DNA of 64,000 nucleotides, taken from the NCBI GenBank assembly GCA_030407085.1, contig CM059582.1, forward strand, positions 158,062,501 to 158,126,500, given 5' to 3'. Shown one piece after another: positions 48,251 through 61,280 of the stretch. The stretch's first letter is position 1. Every line of letters begins with the position of its first letter. The position numbers were made by a program, and so were the translations under genes. This stretch comes from Trichopria drosophilae (Eukaryota; Arthropoda; Insecta; Hymenoptera; Diapriidae). A model generated the notes under the pieces. It was not told where the DNA came from. It worked only from the letters and a program-made list of their open reading frames with translations, and ran no database searches.

Positions 48251-48520
48251 ATTGATATTGCTTTTTTACATAATTGTTTAATAATTCTATTGTAAAACCA
48301 GCAGATCATGTTGAGCGACGAATTTCTTGCTGCTTTTTTATTGCGAAAATGATAATAACGTCATACGCACACAAAGTTACACTGTCAAACAAAACAACAA
48401 AGCACTATGAAAGGGTATCCCCGGATGAGATAAATCGATATCCTTCATCAAGGATTCTTGCATATCACTATTTGAAATGTTGTTTGGACAAAAAAAAAAT
48501 AAGATTTCGATTATTGATAC

Positions 48521-48533
48521 CCCCCCCCCCCAA
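48521..48533 (+). repeat. Poly-C run
   Basis: A homopolymer run of about 13 C, followed by further C-rich sequence. Length is likely to vary. Confidence 0.8.
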
Positions 48534-49231
48534 AGACTCCTCCCCCCACTAGAGCTATAAAATGCAATTTTTTAAAACTTTTTTTTCAATTAGGATAATT
48601 ATAATTTTTTAAAATTCTGCTAAAACTCAGGTACTTACTTGATAGAAGCCAGTATATCACATGATTATTCTGTTCACATTTTTTGACTCCACTAACAATG
48701 CAAAAAAAATAAAATAGATTTAAAATGGCTGTACTTTTTAACCCGTTACAGCCACAACAAAATTAAATGCAGACAATTTTCTGCGCGTTGAATTCAAATC
48801 AGTACCGACACTGCAGTCACCTACCTCATAGTTTGGGGCGTGGTTATAGTGAAATTTCACGCTGATCTGGTAGAGATTTGAGCAAAATTTTCTCACTTTT
48901 CGGACCGATTGAGCGACAAAATAAACTAATGTTGTTGTTAAAGTTATTATTAAAATAATAATCATAACAACAATAACAACATAACGGGGAAATAAAGGGT
49001 CCAAAGGGAATGTCGAGGAGTGTGCAACTATGCAAATAGCTGCATCCTTTCTTGTCTTCCCAAATGGCCTACTCTCATCTCCACGTGTGCGTATTAAAGC
49101 CGGTGGCCCTGGACTCTTCATGAGCAACCTTGCCAGAGATTGGGTAACCAACCCCAGTGGATAGCGAGGAAACAGACAACGGAGAGAGGTATAACAACGG
49201 GGAGTAGGGGTAACCACCCTACTCTCTGTAA

Positions 49232-50330
49232 ATGCGATTACAGAAAATGCAACGCGCAGGGCAACTGGAGGTAAATAATGCCATAAAAAGAGCAAGGAAT
49301 TTTTCCTTGTCAGGCTGGGTTGGAATTAACAAATATTGGTGGATGAAGTTAATTTCTGTACATCAACACCTAGCTCAAATATTCATCCCTTATATAAATG
49401 GAGACGAACGCATTCCCCACTGGCTGGTAGAGGGCCGAACGACACTAATCCTAAAATCAGGAGACTCTTGCCTGATCCGAGAAACCGTAGACCAATCACG
49501 TGTCTCACTACGTTATATAAATGGTTTAATAACATCTTAAACGAACGTATTGAGAAAGCCGTGAAACCGGTGTGACAGCGGATAGTACAACAACGAGGCT
49601 GCAAAATGGGAGTATCCGGCTGCAAGGATAACTTGCTTATCGACATGTGTGTTTCTCAGGACTCAGTCCATTATAAGCGTAACCTGTCGATAGCCTGGCT
49701 GGATTACATGGAGGCGTATGATTCAACATCGCACGAGCTTTTAAGCTTGTTGCTTAAATGCCTTCATGTCCACCCACATATAGTGAGAAGTGTAGAGGAC
49801 GTAATGTCTCTTTGGAAAACACGCTTTGTCATGACATCAGGCAAGCGTAGAACCATGCCTAGACTGGTTCATTTCCAAAGAGGTGTCTATCAGGGAGAGT
49901 CCTCTGCTCTTCTGAATCTCATTATTGCCTCTATCCATTGCTCTACTACAGTCTGAAGGGTACGTGTGTGGGCCGCCTGGTGAATGTGTACATAAGCTTA
50001 CTCATCAATTCTACATGGATGATCATAAATTATACGCATCAGGCGAGGATCAATTATACCGATCTGTGAACATCGCCCTCATATAATCGAGATATATGGG
50101 TATCGAATTCGGATTGGACTATTGTTCATTTGCACAGAGGAAGGTCAGACTCCATTAACAACGATATGGAGCAGTTACGAACGAAATGGCCCTGTGCTCT
50201 CTGCAGCGGAGAAGATGGATATGGAAGCCACCATTCTGGTGCAAACTGCACACGTGGATTATGGAGGGCCAAGGGAGGTTAAGGTTTTAGTCGGTAAACC
50301 TTCCCATTAACATCAAAGGTAAGGGAGTCC
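49232..50330 (+). pseudogene. R2/R4-like (restriction-type endonuclease class) LINE reverse transcriptase, broken
   Basis: Conserved reverse-transcriptase blocks appear in order but in different phases. WLVEGRTTLI lies near 49,425 in one phase, RRPITCLTTLYK near 49,490 in another, then GVSGCKDNLLID, the motif-A region AWLDYMEAYDS, the motif-B region QRGVYQGESS, and finally the catalytic FYMDD box at about 50,009-50,023 after a further phase change. MGIEFGLDYCSF follows at about 50,095. The GRT..PITCL..LYK signature is typical of R2/R4/Dong-type non-LTR elements. At least two frameshifts and in-frame stops mean it is dead. Element ends are unclear; upstream bases 48,990-49,230 are probably part of it. 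Confidence 0.8.
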
Positions 50331-50639
50331 GAAATACGGGGGTTATCCAACTGCATCAACCCCCTAAGGTGCCTCATGAATTTCCCCCTCCGTAAAAAAA
50401 ATAATATTTTGTGCCGGATGAATGCCGCTGCGCACCATAAGGGAGCCACGCGGGCCCCTCAGTATGTGGAACTCTCATGGGGGGTAAACGCCAGGCATAC
50501 CCACTCACTCTTAAACCTCTTTTCAATGCTCTTGTGATTGGGGAAAGTGCCGCCTCGTACCTGAGTGAGTATTACATCAAAATGGCATATCATCGCTGGG
50601 GGATCGTTATTCCGTCAGCTACATTTATACCGTTCTTAA

Positions 50640-50930
50640 TTTACGGTACTCATATGTCATCGATTAGTTTTTCCACTTTCTTTTTTCTGAGCACATTCTC
50701 GATAACGGCTTTTACATCCTCCCAGATAGTTAGCCCTCGGAGCATTTTTTCCACCATAGTCTCGGGGGTGAGTTGTCCTAATTTGCTCCGTAAAGTAGCC
50801 CGTTCCTGCTCCAATGTGGGGTCTTTGAAGATATCACTGGAGTTGTAGTCGCCTTTTACCAGCCATTCACATACGGTTTTGCCGACGAGCACTGAAGCAA
50901 ATGTATTGGTGCTCAGCTAGGGTCTGGTAC
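50640..50930 (-). pseudogene. Unidentified coding-like remnant
   Basis: A minus-strand frame of 80 codons (ATG at 50,892), which can be read further upstream to about 50,925. It has protein-like composition, rich in E, K, L and V, with segments such as LGQLTPETMVEKMLRGLTIW and a charged C-terminus (RKKKVEKLID). It resembles the end of a transposon ORF, but I cannot assign a family. Its orientation is opposite to the adjacent LINE, so it may be a second inserted element. Confidence 0.35.
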
Positions 50931-51439
50931 CCATATGACATCATGTCCTAGTCCATCGATGTACCAGTTTGGTGTCCTGGTCAAGTGTCTGGGTTCATAT
51001 ACAAGGAGATTTCGGGACTTTGATTGAGATGTGTGCATTGACTGTGGGTGTCGAAGACTGCAGTACTTTGGTCGAGTGCTGTGTTCCGGGACTGGACTAA
51101 GTCGGGATCGCTGTCCCCGGAGTACTGGGGTCGGCTGTATGCCATCCTGTGAACGACATGCCTTCGTGGGTATACCCGAATTCAGCAATCTAACTCGCGC
51201 CTCTGCATATGAAGCACTGATGAACAGCAAATGATGGATTGCACGGAAGAAAACACTTACGGTGTTACAGGGAAGAGGGGGAAGCACCAGCCTCCGAACG
51301 ATACGCGGGGAAGCCAACGGACTTGCCCGATAATAAGGGGAGTACGTAGCAGGCAGGTCCATGTGATCATCGTCGTAGGATCTGGAGGAGGAATGCGGAG
51401 CACGGACAGCGTGAGCAGAATATCTAGCACTGCCGGCTA

Positions 51440-51610
51440 GGGTAGTGATTTCAGCAACGCGACCGCGAGACGACTATGAGAAAGGATACACAAATTGGCG
51501 GAGAATTTCCAAAGATGCTTGGGAGATGAGAAGAAGCGCGAAAATTCAGGAGATGGGCGCGAGAGAAAATCCAGGCCAGTCTCTTCAGAGATGCACTCCT
51601 ACAAACATAG
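51440..51610 (+). pseudogene. Possible decayed transposon coding fragment
   Basis: In one plus phase, DDYEKGYTNWRRISKDAW continues as a charged, protein-like segment with several stop-free codons. No family is recognised. It lies in the same less AT-rich repeat graveyard (48.7-52.3 kb) as the R2/R4-like relic. Confidence 0.25.
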
Positions 51611-51779
51611 AAGGGCTCTAAGCGGATTAAGATACCTGGTCCTGATACGAAGGGGAAGAGATAGAGGAGGAGGAAAACGTCACAACGCAAAGAATACGGT
51701 GAAAACATGTATGGTGGTCAGATGCATCACACCCATAAGCCCAAGATTAAGAAATGGATGTCCTAGGACGACGCGGTTT

Positions 51780-52320
51780 TGATTACACCGGAGGAGGGCA
51801 TGCGGTTCGCCGACGTCCCAAAACAAAAATCAAAGGGTTTTTTCTCCACAGTTGATGTTCGCGTGGAAGGAGACGCGGAGACCTGAATTCTTAAAGAGAT
51901 TCAGGGTTGAGTTAAAGGGATCGGTGGGTGACTAGGCGTGAGACTGGCAGCTCACTGCTCAGAGCACGATGGTCCTTACCGACATTTAGGTTGCAACGGA
52001 GGAGTCCTAGATCCGGGAACAATTATATTTTCGCTCTCTTAAAGTCAGCGAAAAGACGTTGCGCTGGGCGTAATAATGATATAAATACGACGTCCTTAAG
52101 GCAAAGAACGTACGGCCCTACCCTGAAAACATGTTAACGAAGTTCCGAGTGGATCTCGACCTGGGCAAGGTCAATATTATTCATTCCTGTCCTCGTTTTA
52201 ATTGCATAATTTTGCTTTAAATCCTCGGACAGGGGAGCGCGGGTCTAGACGGTCCCACTGCTGTCGATGACCTGGAGGGGATTTGGATTTATCCTTTTCG
52301 CACCTAGATCTTTGACGTTT
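51780..52320. other. Less AT-rich sequence of probable transposon origin
   Basis: A 69-codon frame at 51,928-52,137 has no recognisable domain. Composition matches the adjacent LINE relics and not the AT-rich flanks, so I infer mobile-element origin. Confidence 0.25.
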
Positions 52321-52984
52321 GCTGGAACCCATCACTGCGATTTTTGAGCAGTTTTGCCTTTAAGCAGATTTGTCCTTTTTTTAACCAACTAAAAAAACAG
52401 ACAATTAATAGAATTGCACAGGGCTAGCTACAGCTTTAAATAGATGTTTTACAGACTGAAATATTTTTACTATTTTTAGAACATATATTATATTTTCCTT
52501 TATTTATTTAATTTTGCATGAATTGAATAAACGCACCAAAAAAATATATCTATCGTCAAAAATTTCTTATTGCATTTAACCAATTACAAGAAACAAATCG
52601 CTCTCATACGTCGAAATGAAGTTAAATCTTATTGTTCATTAATTTAATATAAACAAGAAAAAACAAACGAGATCGACGCGCGAATATGCACTTAGCTGGT
52701 TTGGGGTGCGTTAAGCAGTTCGACGGCCAATCAGAATTCTGACCCGATATTTCTGTACGTAGTAAAAGCTGGATTATTTAATTGACGATTGACTCATCTC
52801 GTTCTGGCAGCAATGACTTGACATGGTGATCGTCGACAGATCCCACTTAAAATGTTTGGGAGGACAGAAAATCCAGGATGAGAAATGAATTTTAGGAACC
52901 GAATCCTGGATTGGTAAGAAAAGATGTAGCCTTTACCCAAGGTTCTGCCGAGGAGAAACGGCTTGAATTAACCTGAACAAGGGA

Positions 52985-53285
52985 CTCCTCGGGATGTGCG
53001 ACTTCCTCGTCAACTCGACGATGCTCGAAAGGTTATCTCGGCTGCGTGATAGCAAAACAACTCTGGAGGCAACTATGCCGAACTATGGCCGATGCAACTA
53101 TAAACTTGGAACAATGCGTTCTAACAGAGCGCCAACTCACGGAACACCCGCTCCAAGGACCAATGATCAAGTATCCTCTCCGAGGTCTATGGAACAAGTA
53201 TGCCCGAATAGCACGCCGTCTCCCACCAACTCACACCGCACAACGTCAAAACTCTCAAACCGACAATACGCACTAATGCAGTAAT
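52985..53285 (+). pseudogene. Possible decayed coding fragment
   Basis: Two overlapping plus frames (52,994-53,284 and 53,046-53,276) cover a GC-richer block. The second contains AKQLWRQLCRTMADATI, which looks protein-like, but I cannot assign a family and there are no splice signals. It may be an old transposon fragment. Confidence 0.25.
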
Positions 53286-53799
53286 TAGTATTTTACGCAG
53301 CCTATCAATATTGATTCGTAGTTTAACAATCGCACACCCACAGTCGATAGGGTAGTTGTCTTATACCGATATGTCAAAACTCTCTCGCTACACATTCTCT
53401 CTGTCTCATTTTCGCATGCGCACATATCACCCCATTTACTACAAGCTGTTTAAATACATGTATTTTTATTTTAACGTTGATTTATTATCATTAGTATTTA
53501 TTCTTGTTATTTTTAATACCACGTTTGTGTTTTTTTTTTGCCAACTGCGAAAATGGTTCCAAATTACATACTAAAACTAGAATTTACGTGGTACCTCGGG
53601 TGGAAACTTCGACCTGACAACTCTTCTGTTCTCTAATACTTTCTCGTTAACTAATAATTTTCAGTTAAGTTTAAGAAGACGCCATGAACAAACTGACCAG
53701 ATATAGTGATGATTCGACAGACTCGCGTTTTTTTTATACACATTAGCGATTGAAAATTTCAGTTTGCCGACGGCGATTTTTTGGCGAATAATCTCTAGA

Positions 53800-53865
53800 A
53801 ATGTCTACCTATATCTACCTATATATCTACCTAAAAGAATAAGTCAATAAATAAATAAGCATGCA
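53800..53865 (+). repeat. Short tandem TCTACCTATA units
   Basis: Three near-identical TCTACCTATA-type units at about 53,803-53,832, followed by AATAAATAAATAAG. A small simple repeat. Confidence 0.6.
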
Positions 53866-53904
53866 TCGCTTTCCGTTAAGTATTATTATATAAACTTCAT
53901 CTTA

Positions 53905-53975
53905 AAAATTGAAAATGATTAGTTTCTAAACTTCGACCCCGACCGTAAGCCGAAGCGTTAATAAATAACAGAATA
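53905..53975 (+). repeat. Dispersed repeat piece, copy 2
   Basis: ATTGAAAATGATTAGTTTCTAAACTTCGACCCCGACC..GTTAATAAATAAC matches the piece at 41,845-41,950. Confidence 0.45.
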
Positions 53976-54479
53976 ATCGTATACTGAATAAAATGAGTCT
54001 TAAATTGAGATCAAAATGTCACTACTTTTAAGGCGTAACGAAAGGAATTCTTGCTTTAAATAAAATTAGACACCTCCAAAAGCAGCCTTCCCTTCCTTCT
54101 CCATATGATATGATTATTCATTAGATACTACTCAGAATAAAGGCTCAAATAAATCCAGATTAAATCTAGATAATTTAGAATTAAATCGAACGTCAATAAT
54201 AATTTAGATGGAACAAAAGTGACTGGGAAATTTCACTGTCGATTTTTTTTTCAGTTTCATTCGACTTTTACATTGCCGTTGATTTTGCGAAGAAAATACA
54301 TATTTATATAACTTTTTTTTTTTTATAGAATTTTATGGTCACTTTATCTGGAACATTTTTCTGAAATGTAGAAAAACGCCTATTTTTAGTATCTTTTAAT
54401 TATTCTCCATTAAATTATTACCAATCAACCTTAAAAACTAATTAGATGTAAGTTAGACCATTCCCAGAAATACAAAAAT

Positions 54480-54600
54480 GTGCGACATACGGATAGACGG
54501 AAGCACAAGACCATGGACAATATTTGTTTGTTTTTTTTTGGTCAATATGACGAAATTCAATACTTCGTCTGTCCTATGCTCAAGGTCGTAAAAATACACA
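54480..54600 (+). repeat. Third relative of the 42,240 repeat
   Basis: TGCGACATACGGATAGACGG and later ATTCAATACTTCGTCTGTCCTA correspond to the segments at 42,240 and 42,955, in the same order after a piece at 53,905. It is shorter and more decayed. Confidence 0.4.
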
Positions 54601-57600
54601 AATATGAATGACATCACCTGCAGCAAAGAGCGTAGTATCCGAAGTTGCGAAATTTGATAACTTTTCGAACAGGTTATGTGACAACTCGAAATAGCTTAAT
54701 ATGGTTGAATTGTTATTATGGTTATATTGTGATTGATTTTGTATTAATTTCTGTCGGTGAGTATTTATATACAGACATAATCAAATTCGGTATCGTTTAT
54801 CGCTAAAAGTAGTTTTGTAAGTCGCTTTTTTTATTGATTAAATAAAAACTAAATATAGATATTACAGGAAATCACCATTCGCCGAAAACCTATTGACCGT
54901 CAACAGCAAGCTGTGCCGCATGGAGTACCACCAACTGGCAAAACATGTACCATCGAACTCTGCCGGGAGAACGAAGTATATACAATAAGCTCCAGCGTTT
55001 AATTATAACAGGACAAGCTGAATTTGAAACGTGCCAATATCTTCAAACACTTCGACGATATGACCATGATTGTTTTTGCACCAGATGCTCCTGAAATCAA
55101 CATTTTAACTCAGATTTATTGTCATTCTTAGGATATTTTTATAAGTAGTAATCTTATTTTTAGAGTTAAAAAAAAGCATTACAATTCAAATATTAAATTT
55201 ATTTTTATATTTAAATTACTTAAAGACTCATTTATATATTATGCATAACTTTATAAGATGTGTATATTATTCATAAAAAATGTTTACACTACCTTTCCAA
55301 TTAAATAAGACATACTTTTCTATACAATATAAAAAATAACAAACAATTGGAATATCTTCAGAGAAAATTAGTGTAGAAAGTACATTGTAAATATTTGACT
55401 TCAGATTTAATCTGGATAAAATAAAATGATAGTAACGATGTAAATTTTCATTATAAACTTTTACGGTAAAAAATGAAGGTAATCTCTATGGAATTAGCAT
55501 TCCTGGCATATTAACGTTCCTCGCAAAATAAGAAATTCGCGCTTATGAAAGATTGATTAAATTTGAATGCCGTTAAACCACGATTGTAATAATTTTTTTC
55601 GAAAAAAAAATTGAATTTATATTGAAGTTTTGATTAATTCCTAACTTTTGGTGTATGCCGTTCTTTTAAATGATATTGCACTATTTCTGACCACGATCGT
55701 GGTACGTAATTGCAGTCTTCTATTTTAAATTATAAGCAAAGAAAGTACGAAGGCGGGAGTCAAAGCCCCAGCGTAATTACTGGGCGAATATTCATCGGCG
55801 GGAACTCATTTAGTCGTAAATTACTAGCAACTAAGAAGAATTTAAAACTTAAATAAAAATCTTCTATTAATGTTATTAAACGACTCTCGAAGAAACTAAT
55901 TATTATAGTTAATCAGTGTATAATATATGTCTTATTACGTTATGTTTAAATGTAATTTCTTTAACTTTCAGCAACTTCTTTAGTATAATTTTATTCATTG
56001 GAGAACAATATAATTTTCATTTTATGGTGTATTTTTCTACTTTTTCCGATTGAAAAGCGACAAAATCCTAATAGAACTTTTCATCATTTCGTCCGATATA
56101 TGATATGACATTTCACGTATTATACTGTTCACGCACTAATATATTAAATCATTTATGGCTAAATAATGAGGAAAGTTTTGTAGGTCATTATACCTATTAT
56201 TCCAACATGACATTTATATCATTCTTATTGTCATTAATAACATAATTTCATATTAATAAAAAAAATCATTTTTTCCCATACCTACGGTTTTTGCAGAAAG
56301 GCATACCACTTTCATAAAAACTGATTGAATTCGGGTAGAATTTGTAGAGCACTTTAGAACCACTTACTCATACCGCATGATTGACGGTTATGTCCGATAT
56401 AATTGCTATTAAAATTGAAATTTCTCTTCATATTCAATAAAAAATGGGTTAAGCGTATTCATTTTTGTTTCATTTTTGCAGCAATAAATGTCGTGTTCAC
56501 ATTGTCGAAAATTTTGGAAGTAAATTATGGTTATAATTTTCGTAATAAGAATGTCGCTTTTTGAAATTTTAATATTTAAAAATATATATAATCATAGATT
56601 AGTATTATTCATAATTCTACAATAAAAAATTTATAGAATTCGATTCATCAAATTATTACAAAAATTGTCTATGTCCTGACATTTGGTATATAATATGAAC
56701 ATCGCAGTTCTATAGCGAATAAATCAATCTCAATCACTTACACTTTTGCTTTTTCTTAGTTATACCAACTTCTGTCTTCACTCAAAATTCTTAGGTTTTC
56801 ATTCTATCGTTCAATCATTTGATAATTCTTCTCCACGTGCAACTCGCTTCCTTTTCCTGGCAGTCTCCAATTTTTCAATATCGCACTCATCCTTCATTCC
56901 GTCATGTCATTTCCGTGATTACAGAATTTCATGATGAGAATTATAAAATAGTTTCAATATTTTTTTCAGACTTTCTTTAGTGAAAATTATGTAATTTATA
57001 ATATTTACATGCATGACAGAATATGTTCCAGCAGTGCTGTTTCTGATTATTTCACTTCCAATTTTAATAGAGCAGTCCGAAAATTAATTATGTAAATAAA
57101 TTTCACCAATATGGTCGAATTTCACCGGGTATTTTAATTACGTTATTCTAATACATATTGTTCGGTAATGAACGCTTTAATGAGACGCGAATGATAATTA
57201 TGAGTTGTTCAATATTTTATACATAATATCCTGTAAATAGGTATCCTTGTGACTTTTACAAACTAATCTTGTATGAAATATAAATTATTTCTGAGAACAT
57301 AAATATGAAGTTCTTAATGCAGTACCTGACATTAGGAAGGCCGTCATCTTAAATTACGAAATTATGCATATAATCATGCATCTTAATTCTGAATATCCAT
57401 ATACGGGGATATCCTCATATTTGATATGTATACCCAAATGCGATTACAAGGTGAACGTTATGTTTGCATTGAAAAAAATTCATCCATCCCGGCATTACTG
57501 ACATTTATTTTCAAAATGTACTTATTAAATTCAGTATTTCAATGCATGACTGACGACCAATTCTTTTGAAAATGTTTGCACTTAAGGGGCGTTCAATTGG

Positions 57601-58090
57601 TCTCTTATCATTCTGTTATCAGATAAATATCTGATGCATAACTTGAAAAAAATCGATTTTCATTAGCGTAAATTGTGTCACTCAAGTAAAGACAGCGAAC
57701 CTTCGTACAAAATATGCCATTTTTTTAATTATCTGAATAGAAACAGTAGAAAGTTCGATAATTTTCAGTGTAACGTTTTCGGTGTATTACTTCATATATC
57801 ACATTTTGATACGTTTCCTTAGGTAATAAATTTCGATTAGAATGAATTCCATGTATTTTTCACCTGTAAACGCAACAGTTATAATGCATTAAGACTTGTC
57901 AGTTGTAATTGTTAATAAATAATGGAAAATGGAACAAGAAGGCTATATATATGCCCTTTTTGAAAATTCAATAATTAGGAGGAAAAAATTGCAGGTGGAT
58001 ACCGTCTGTGAAAAGTCGTCTAGTTGAAAGGGGAATACTGCGGAAGAGAAGAGAAGATCCTTCTGGACATACATTTCTCTGGTGCATTTT
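54600..58090. other. AT-rich DNA, no recognisable gene
   Basis: I see nothing supportable apart from short palindromes. The frame at 56,746-56,934 has no motif. Confidence 0.4.
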
Positions 58091-58119
58091 TAATTTTTCT
58101 AGCTGATTTTTTTTCTACT

Positions 58120-58200
58120 ACAGAGTCTTGACTACTCGATCAGAAATAATGCTAAATTGATGGCCGGTCGAATTATCTATCAACTAAGCTACGCGCCCTC
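58120..58200 (-). repeat. tRNA-derived 5' half (SINE-like or tRNA pseudogene)
   Basis: On the minus strand GGGCGCGTAGCTTAGTTGAT begins like a tRNA, with A box TAGCTTAGTTGATAGA, then TTCGACCGGCCATC, which resembles the anticodon arm of tRNA-derived SINEs. No good B box follows, so it is not an intact tRNA gene. Confidence 0.4.
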
Positions 58201-58529
58201 TGACCGCTCCACAGTATTAATTTCCTGCACTCCATTCATAATCAGATTAGGTTGTACCATCGCGCAATTCTCAAATTTTTTTTCGAAAATCTTACAACAA
58301 TCCGTCTTTGGCATCTTCACCACCATACAAAAATTTGTGGAATTTTTAAATAAAATTTGCATTATTCCAGAACGAACAGACGAGTTTCTAACATCAGAAA
58401 AAAAATCAGTTATTAAATTTAATATGTACACCGTATATTTATGTATTATTATATAATAAGAAAGAGAAGAATAAGAACAATAATAAGACATCTTTATTGG
58501 CAAAGATAGAAGGTTCAAAAGTGGCCTCA

Positions 58530-59590
58530 TCTAGACACAAGTAAAGTTTCTGACCAAAGTGTAGGGAAATCGTCTACTGTTATAAGAATTATATTTAATG
58601 ATACTGTAGAGTGGTTCTTGAAATTTTTCTTTTATATACGTTGGCTCATTTTTTATGGTCATATAAAGAAACACATATCTTTTATAAAGAAATGCTGCGT
58701 GTTTTAGTTTAGTGTCTTGCAACTCGTAAATGAGTGACTTTCCTTAATAATATTGGAAGTTATACCATTTAAATCAAAACTTGATTTCTTATTATGCTTG
58801 CATTTTACAAGTATCGTTAAATTTCTTATATGTAAGGTAATCAGTTCAATGATCGACTGCGTGTTTGTTATTTTAGAAACATATTCGTAACTTTCGTAAT
58901 ATATTCGTAATATAACTTAATTTTCAGGTTATTGCATCATTTTCATGCATTCATAACGACTACTATGAACTCTGATAAAAATTCGATGTAACAATATACA
59001 ATTTATGCTTTTATATATACCGCAATGGTGTGCCTTAATAGTTTTTTACGTTATTGTCTAACCACATAGACTATTTATTTTATAATGCATATAAATGTTT
59101 ACGCCACTAACCTAAATCGAGACAGAAATGCAATAAAATTGTTTACATAATAAGCTAATTTTCTTCACAATTTGTCTTTCATATAACAATATTACATTGA
59201 AGTGGTCAATCATTGGACGTGGCTGACAGTTGTACCGACTATGGTATATAATTAGAACAAGTTAGATTTCGTAATTAATCACTGGATGATACATGTATGT
59301 GTTTCTATATCCAAATCCATTTTAGATAGAATACATTCGTTGGTGATGTCATAACTATGAAGAATATTGGAATAATTTATTTTACTTATTTTTGTTTTTA
59401 ATTTGCATTCAACCAATCTTAGAAGAATAAGTTGCCTATAATCTTATTATAAAAATATTACTATTTTGCAGGCGTCTACATATCAGACGTATAATATCAG
59501 CGTCGACTATTCGTACTATTAAAAACTAAACTTCGGTTGCTGTTTTATAGTTTTCTATTTTCTCTCATACCTCTTTCTCATTTCAATAGG
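58530..59590. other. AT-rich DNA, no recognisable gene
   Basis: No supported feature. Confidence 0.35.
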
Positions 59591-59669
59591 AATGCACAAA
59601 AATATAAACGAGAATTCGAGTACCGATTCCAACACTGCGAGGGAGTACTCTTCAGCTGACACAAATCGA

Positions 59670-59760
59670 ATCATGAATGTATATAAGAGCAGCAATGCAT
59701 GAAGCGCAAGCAGCCACTCACGGAATTCAAAGAAAAGTCCAATCAGTTGCGAGAGAGTGA
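59670..59760 (+). promoter_or_regulatory. Possible TATA-type promoter
   Basis: TGTATATAAGAGC (TATA-like, centred near 59,681) sits in a locally GC-richer stretch, with CACTCACGG about 30 bases downstream and TCAGTTGCGAGAG further on, which resembles an insect initiator but lies too far from the TATA (about 60 bases). No convincing coding exon follows: the ATG near 59,852 opens only a 24-codon frame. This is a weak candidate based on motif spacing. Confidence 0.25.
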
Positions 59761-60453
59761 AAAGTTTTCCGCGGTTTCTACCGCAATACCTATATATCTA
59801 GCATCCGGTTGCCTTTCGGAACGACCTGCAACACTCAGCTGACATTGCCGTCATGGATTTTTTTCGTCTTTCCTATTCATCATATTATAATGTATTCATA
59901 ATTTACATTTCGCAAATTAAGTATTGACAGAATCTCAAACTTCTACGTAATACTAAAAGTTGAATTCAGCAGCTGAAAGCATTTAGTGACATATAGACGA
60001 ATCTAAAGTTTCCACATTGCTATATTTTTTGTTATATCATGCAGACTTTTCCTATCAAGAGATTGGAAAAATCTGGTTTATTTAAAGTTATGACAGTTAT
60101 TTGAAATAGTAATAAATATATTGTATAAAAGTTTATATTATCTTAGTTAGTAACTTAATTCTGTTGAGAAATACTTAAAAAGTAAACTTAACAAATAATA
60201 ATTAGTTCATATTTTTTTAAGTCAACATAACATTGGATATGACTATCATACTCTTAAGAATTCCTAATCGTCTCAGATTCGTTCGATTGAGTTTATTATG
60301 TTTGACCAGTTACAAACCCTTAACACTAAAGACTAACCACTTATTTATTCACAATATACTAATATTCAGATACTGGTATGACGATTATACGTTTTTCATT
60401 ATACTAGTGGTATGCTGAAACCCTACAAGAAATTAAAATCAGCCACGTTAGCA

Positions 60454-60740
60454 CACTGAAAAAAAAATTAATAATATTGACTAAGTATGTGGTTGCTGAT
60501 TAGCACCCAAATATTTAGTCATTGCAACTACAAATTAGTGCTTCAAATTATATGATGATACCGTTTCAACAACATTTAGTTATAGCATTACTTAATATTT
60601 ATCTGCTAACAGGCAACCAAGATATTTGATAAATATTGCTATTTTTTGTCCGCAGTACACTACATATTAGTTGGCACTGAATCTTCATATTTTGTCTACA
60701 GACGCCTGCGCATAGAACCAACTCTGTTCGTATCTAGACA
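60454..60740. mobile_element. Possible CACTG-ended element with TTGC/GCAA words
   Basis: CACTGAAAAAAAAATTAATA at the left is a common transposon-end style (compare CACTGAAAGAAA near 33,176 and 33,545). Repeated GGTTGC/GCAACT/GGCAACC words follow, and TGTCCGCAGTACA is shared with 48,155. No matching right end was found, so the boundary is a guess. Confidence 0.3.
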
Positions 60741-61178
60741 AAACGTGACGATTTAGTGCTAGCTCCTGTCCAGCTAGAGTGGAGGATTTTGTTTTCTGCA
60801 ACGGAAAATCTATAACATTAAGTTTAACATATACGATAAGGCTCTAAAAAGACAGAAAATATTGGATTAATATTATGAAAATTAAATGCTTGGTATAGCG
60901 GTTCTTATTACTAAATAAACAAATAGAAAATAAACATAATTAATGAATACTACGAGGTTGGATGCTTATTATTAAAAAATACGTTTCCTCCACAGATCCT
61001 CCGTTTAGACTCATTCGACGAGGGATCCTGTCTAATACGTATAAAATCATTTTATTTAAAATTTTAACTATTTTAAAAAAAGAATATTTTTCTAAAATAG
61101 TGTAGAAAGAGAGATACAAAAAAATCAGTAATATGATGTCATTACTCCGTGTGTATCTATCTAGAAAACCTATTGAAT

Positions 61179-61280
61179 AATTCATTATCGATGTTAAGCA
61201 TCAGTTATTTAAAAGATTCTTAGCCGCCTGTATTAGTAAGAAGTTTTTAAATAATTGATACTTAGCATCGATAATGAATT
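61179..61280. repeat. Hairpin, about 40-bp arms
   Basis: AATTCATTATCGATGTTAAG (61,179 onward) pairs with ..CTTAGCATCGATAATGAATT ending near 61,280, continuing through ATTATTT/AAATAAT to arms of about 40 bp with few mismatches and a loop near 20 bases. It is probably a tiny foldback MITE; the flanks give no clear duplication. Confidence 0.65.

Noticed and set aside
48738..49295. Longest open frame in the window (185 codons, minus strand)
   Set aside because: It lies antisense to the leader region of the R2/R4-like relic, has no recognisable domain and includes a low-complexity stretch of I, V, T and L codons. I treat it as a shadow.
55766..55785. Minimal CCC-ended element (CCCAG..CTGGG palindrome)
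   Set aside because: Only 18 bp in total, with no subterminal repeats and no convincing duplication; a chance palindrome is more likely.
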